A DNA stretch of 14,804 nucleotides from Symbiodinium natans (lineage: Eukaryota > Sar > Dinophyceae > Suessiales > Symbiodiniaceae). Location of the stretch: positions 363,350 to 378,153 of the forward strand of contig CAJNDS010002531.1 in NCBI GenBank assembly GCA_905221605.1. Reading direction: 5' to 3'. Each line of letters starts with the position of its first letter. The first letter of the stretch is position 1. Below, piece after piece: positions 13,963-14,804 of the stretch. A program made the position numbers and the translations under genes. The notes beneath the pieces were generated by a model. That model did no database searches and had not been told where the DNA came from. It saw nothing but the letters and a program-made list of their open reading frames with translations.

Positions 13963-14137
13963 GGTGACTTCAACCAAAGCGTGGACAATGTGGCCTTGCC
14001 CGGAAGCTCGCAGTCCTTGAGCTTGTGAACAATGTGGGGCCACCCGGCAGCTTGCAGTCCTTGAGCTTCGGGTTCGCTTGCAGCCAGCGCTTCCGGAATG
14101 TCACGTTGTCTGACAGCCTGCAGTCCATGAGCCCTGG
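13963..14137 (+). pseudogene. FNIP/LRR-like module H, about 22-bp deletion
   Basis: GAGCTT joins directly to GTGAACAATG (about 14025), removing about 22 bp of repeat 2 and shifting the frame. The remainder (NNVGPPGSLQSLSFGFACSQ, then FRNVTLSD) continues into GGAGGTGTTCTACGTC as in the long units. Confidence 0.7.
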
Positions 14138-14220
14138 AGGTGTTCTACGTCAACAAGCAGGACGTCCAGCACCTCAACGTCCAGCACCTCCACGTCCAGC
14201 ACATCACTGCCCAGCACGGC

Positions 14221-14257
14221 AAACCCTCGCCCTTAACCCTCAACCCCAAACCCCAAC
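14221..14257 (+). repeat. Degenerate telomere-like block
   Basis: AAACCCTCGCCCTTAACCC followed by TCAACCCCAAACCCC: the same register as the other blocks but more diverged, marking the decaying right edge of the array. Confidence 0.65.
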
Positions 14258-14293
14258 GCTTACAGCCAGAGCTTGGAGAATGTGGCCCTGCAG
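14258..14293 (+). pseudogene. Truncated FNIP/LRR-like half repeat
   Basis: The frame reads NAYSQSLENVALQ, close to the family core FNQSLxNVxLP, and then breaks off at the start of the 91-bp duplicated segment. Confidence 0.5.
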
Positions 14294-14472
14294 GAGCCCT
14301 ACTACCACCCATATCTGCACTAGCAACAATTTTCCTCTTTTCGGTCAATTTTCATTTTCAAAAACGAGTCCAGTACTATGGCAGGAGCCCTACTACCACC
14401 CATATCTGCACTAGCAACAATTTTCCTCTTTTCGGTCAATTTTCATTTTCAAAAACGAGTCCAGTACTATGG
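14291..14472. repeat. Perfect 91-bp tandem duplication
   Basis: The segment from CAGGAGCCCTACTACCACCC to CCAGTACTATGG is present twice in direct contact (14291-14381 and 14382-14472), with no difference that I can see. It contains a T-rich part (TTTTCCTCTTTTCGGTCAAT) unlike the surrounding array. The identity implies a recent event or an assembly artefact. Confidence 0.9.
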
Positions 14473-14588
14473 CCACTACCTCCAGTCTCTTGGATTGGAG
14501 AGCTTTCGGGCATCCAGATCCTTGAGTTTCAGCGGCTTCACCTCATATAACATTTCACATAGCACGTAATCCTAAACCCCACACATGA
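14473..14588 (+). pseudogene. Degenerate FNIP/LRR-like remnant
   Basis: Frames read YLQSLGLESFRASRSLSFSG and LPPVSWIGELSGIQILEF, with LQSL and SLSF pieces reminiscent of the repeat family but without a full repeat. A short CCTAAACCCC near 14571 is a minimal telomere-like trace. Confidence 0.3.
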
Positions 14589-14711
14589 GCAACCACGTCT
14601 TCCAGTAGCAGAACATCCACCACATCAACCTCTTCGACTTCCAGTTCGTCTACGTCACCTTCACGAACGTCAACTTCGGCCACATCTACTTCATCCAGCA
14701 GCAGGGATTAG
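14589..14711 (+). pseudogene. Ser/Thr-rich module, third and more diverged copy
   Basis: An open Ser/Thr frame (TSSSSRTSTTSTSSTSSSS) ends at a TAG at the border of the TTTAGGG block, as in the other two copies. In a different frame, Ser/Thr coding text (TSSTSTSPNTSSSSSTSS) resumes at 14738 and is open to the window end. The telomere-like block therefore sits inside the Ser/Thr-coding stretch. Confidence 0.5.
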
Positions 14712-14736
14712 GGTTTAGGGTTTAGGGCTTAGGGTT
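14704..14736 (-). repeat. Telomere-like TTTAGGG block, opposite orientation
   Basis: GGGATTAGGGTTTAGGG followed by TTTAGGGCTTAGGG, within the third Ser/Thr-rich region; it has the same orientation as 11559 and 13122. Confidence 0.8.
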
Positions 14737-14804
14737 CACATCTTCGACCTCGACGTCACCGAACACCAGCTCATCAAGCTCGACGTCGTCGACTTTTACG
14801 TCTA

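Larger units (their letters stand above)
11050..14170 (+). repeat. Tandem array of FNIP/LRR-like gene modules with telomere-like blocks; 1563-bp higher-order repeat
   Basis: The landmark GACATCGTC marks units at 11050, 11631, 11962, 12284, 12613, 13194, 13513 and 13844, giving lengths 581, 331, 322, 329, 581, 319 and 331 bp. The order long-short-short-short, 1563 bp in total, starts over at 12613. Each unit holds a short Ser/Thr-type linker, a telomere-like block, a GTCGAGCGCCTCGAGCACC segment and a three-repeat module. The two long units add a Ser/Thr-rich module and a TTTAGGG block in the other orientation. Unit lengths are mostly not multiples of three, so no frame runs through. Confidence 0.9.

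Noticed and set aside
14140-14550. 136-codon plus-strand frame (and an overlapping one from 14025)
   Set aside because: It crosses a Ser/Thr module in the wrong frame, a telomere-like block and the 91-bp duplication; no domain.

Overview
The window looks like nuclear DNA of a dinoflagellate, most likely a Symbiodiniaceae-like alga. No single gene proves this; four signals agree. (1) A LINE-type endonuclease/reverse transcriptase has, directly before its ATG, a 13-nt stretch matching the 3' end of the dinoflagellate spliced leader at 11 of 13 bases. (2) There are many plant/alga-type telomere-like CCCTAAA/TTTAGGG blocks. (3) 22-residue FNIP/LRR-like repeats (NQSxxNVxLPxSLQSLSFG) occur with Ser/Thr-rich linkers, a style common in dinoflagellate gene models. 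(4) The DNA is mostly satellite, minisatellite and microsatellite.

Left part (1-5191, minus strand): one non-LTR retrotransposon that runs off the left edge. In sense order it has a possible spliced-leader relic; a 1210-codon ORF with an AP-type (EEP) endonuclease, a reverse transcriptase and two zinc fingers; a second open frame, offset by -1, with a third zinc finger, a Zn-knuckle-like motif and a C19/USP-type deubiquitinase domain; and, after a 16-nt spacer, a third ORF with a basic, Arg/Gly-containing N-terminus that leaves the window. The first two frames probably formed one polyprotein: the frame changes at or near a five-A run, and the third zinc finger is only translated whole if the two frames are joined. 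This is the most interesting system in the window: a LINE carrying a deubiquitinase-like protease.

Middle part (5195-9624): a CAA microsatellite, a 9-bp minisatellite, about 440 bp without a gene, then a roughly 3-kb satellite (about 5836-8830) of about 30 units. Each unit has a GC-rich 12-bp perfect stem with a 5-nt GTTTT loop. The centre is homogeneous (91-bp monomers); the left edge is a 315-bp three-monomer higher-order repeat, and related longer variants return at the right edge. A diverged 137-bp two-copy repeat and ATT, TTATTG and GT microsatellites follow.

Right part (9625-14804): gene-poor DNA with an AGCATG-rich 66-67-bp minisatellite, then from about 11050 a tandem array on the plus strand. 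Its units (319-331 bp, with 581-bp long forms) each hold a telomere-like block, a three-repeat FNIP/LRR-like module and, in the long forms, a Ser/Thr-rich module. The array is itself a duplicated 1563-bp higher-order unit. Shared stops and frameshifts show that it was mostly dead coding sequence when last amplified. No rRNA, tRNA or CRISPR array was found.
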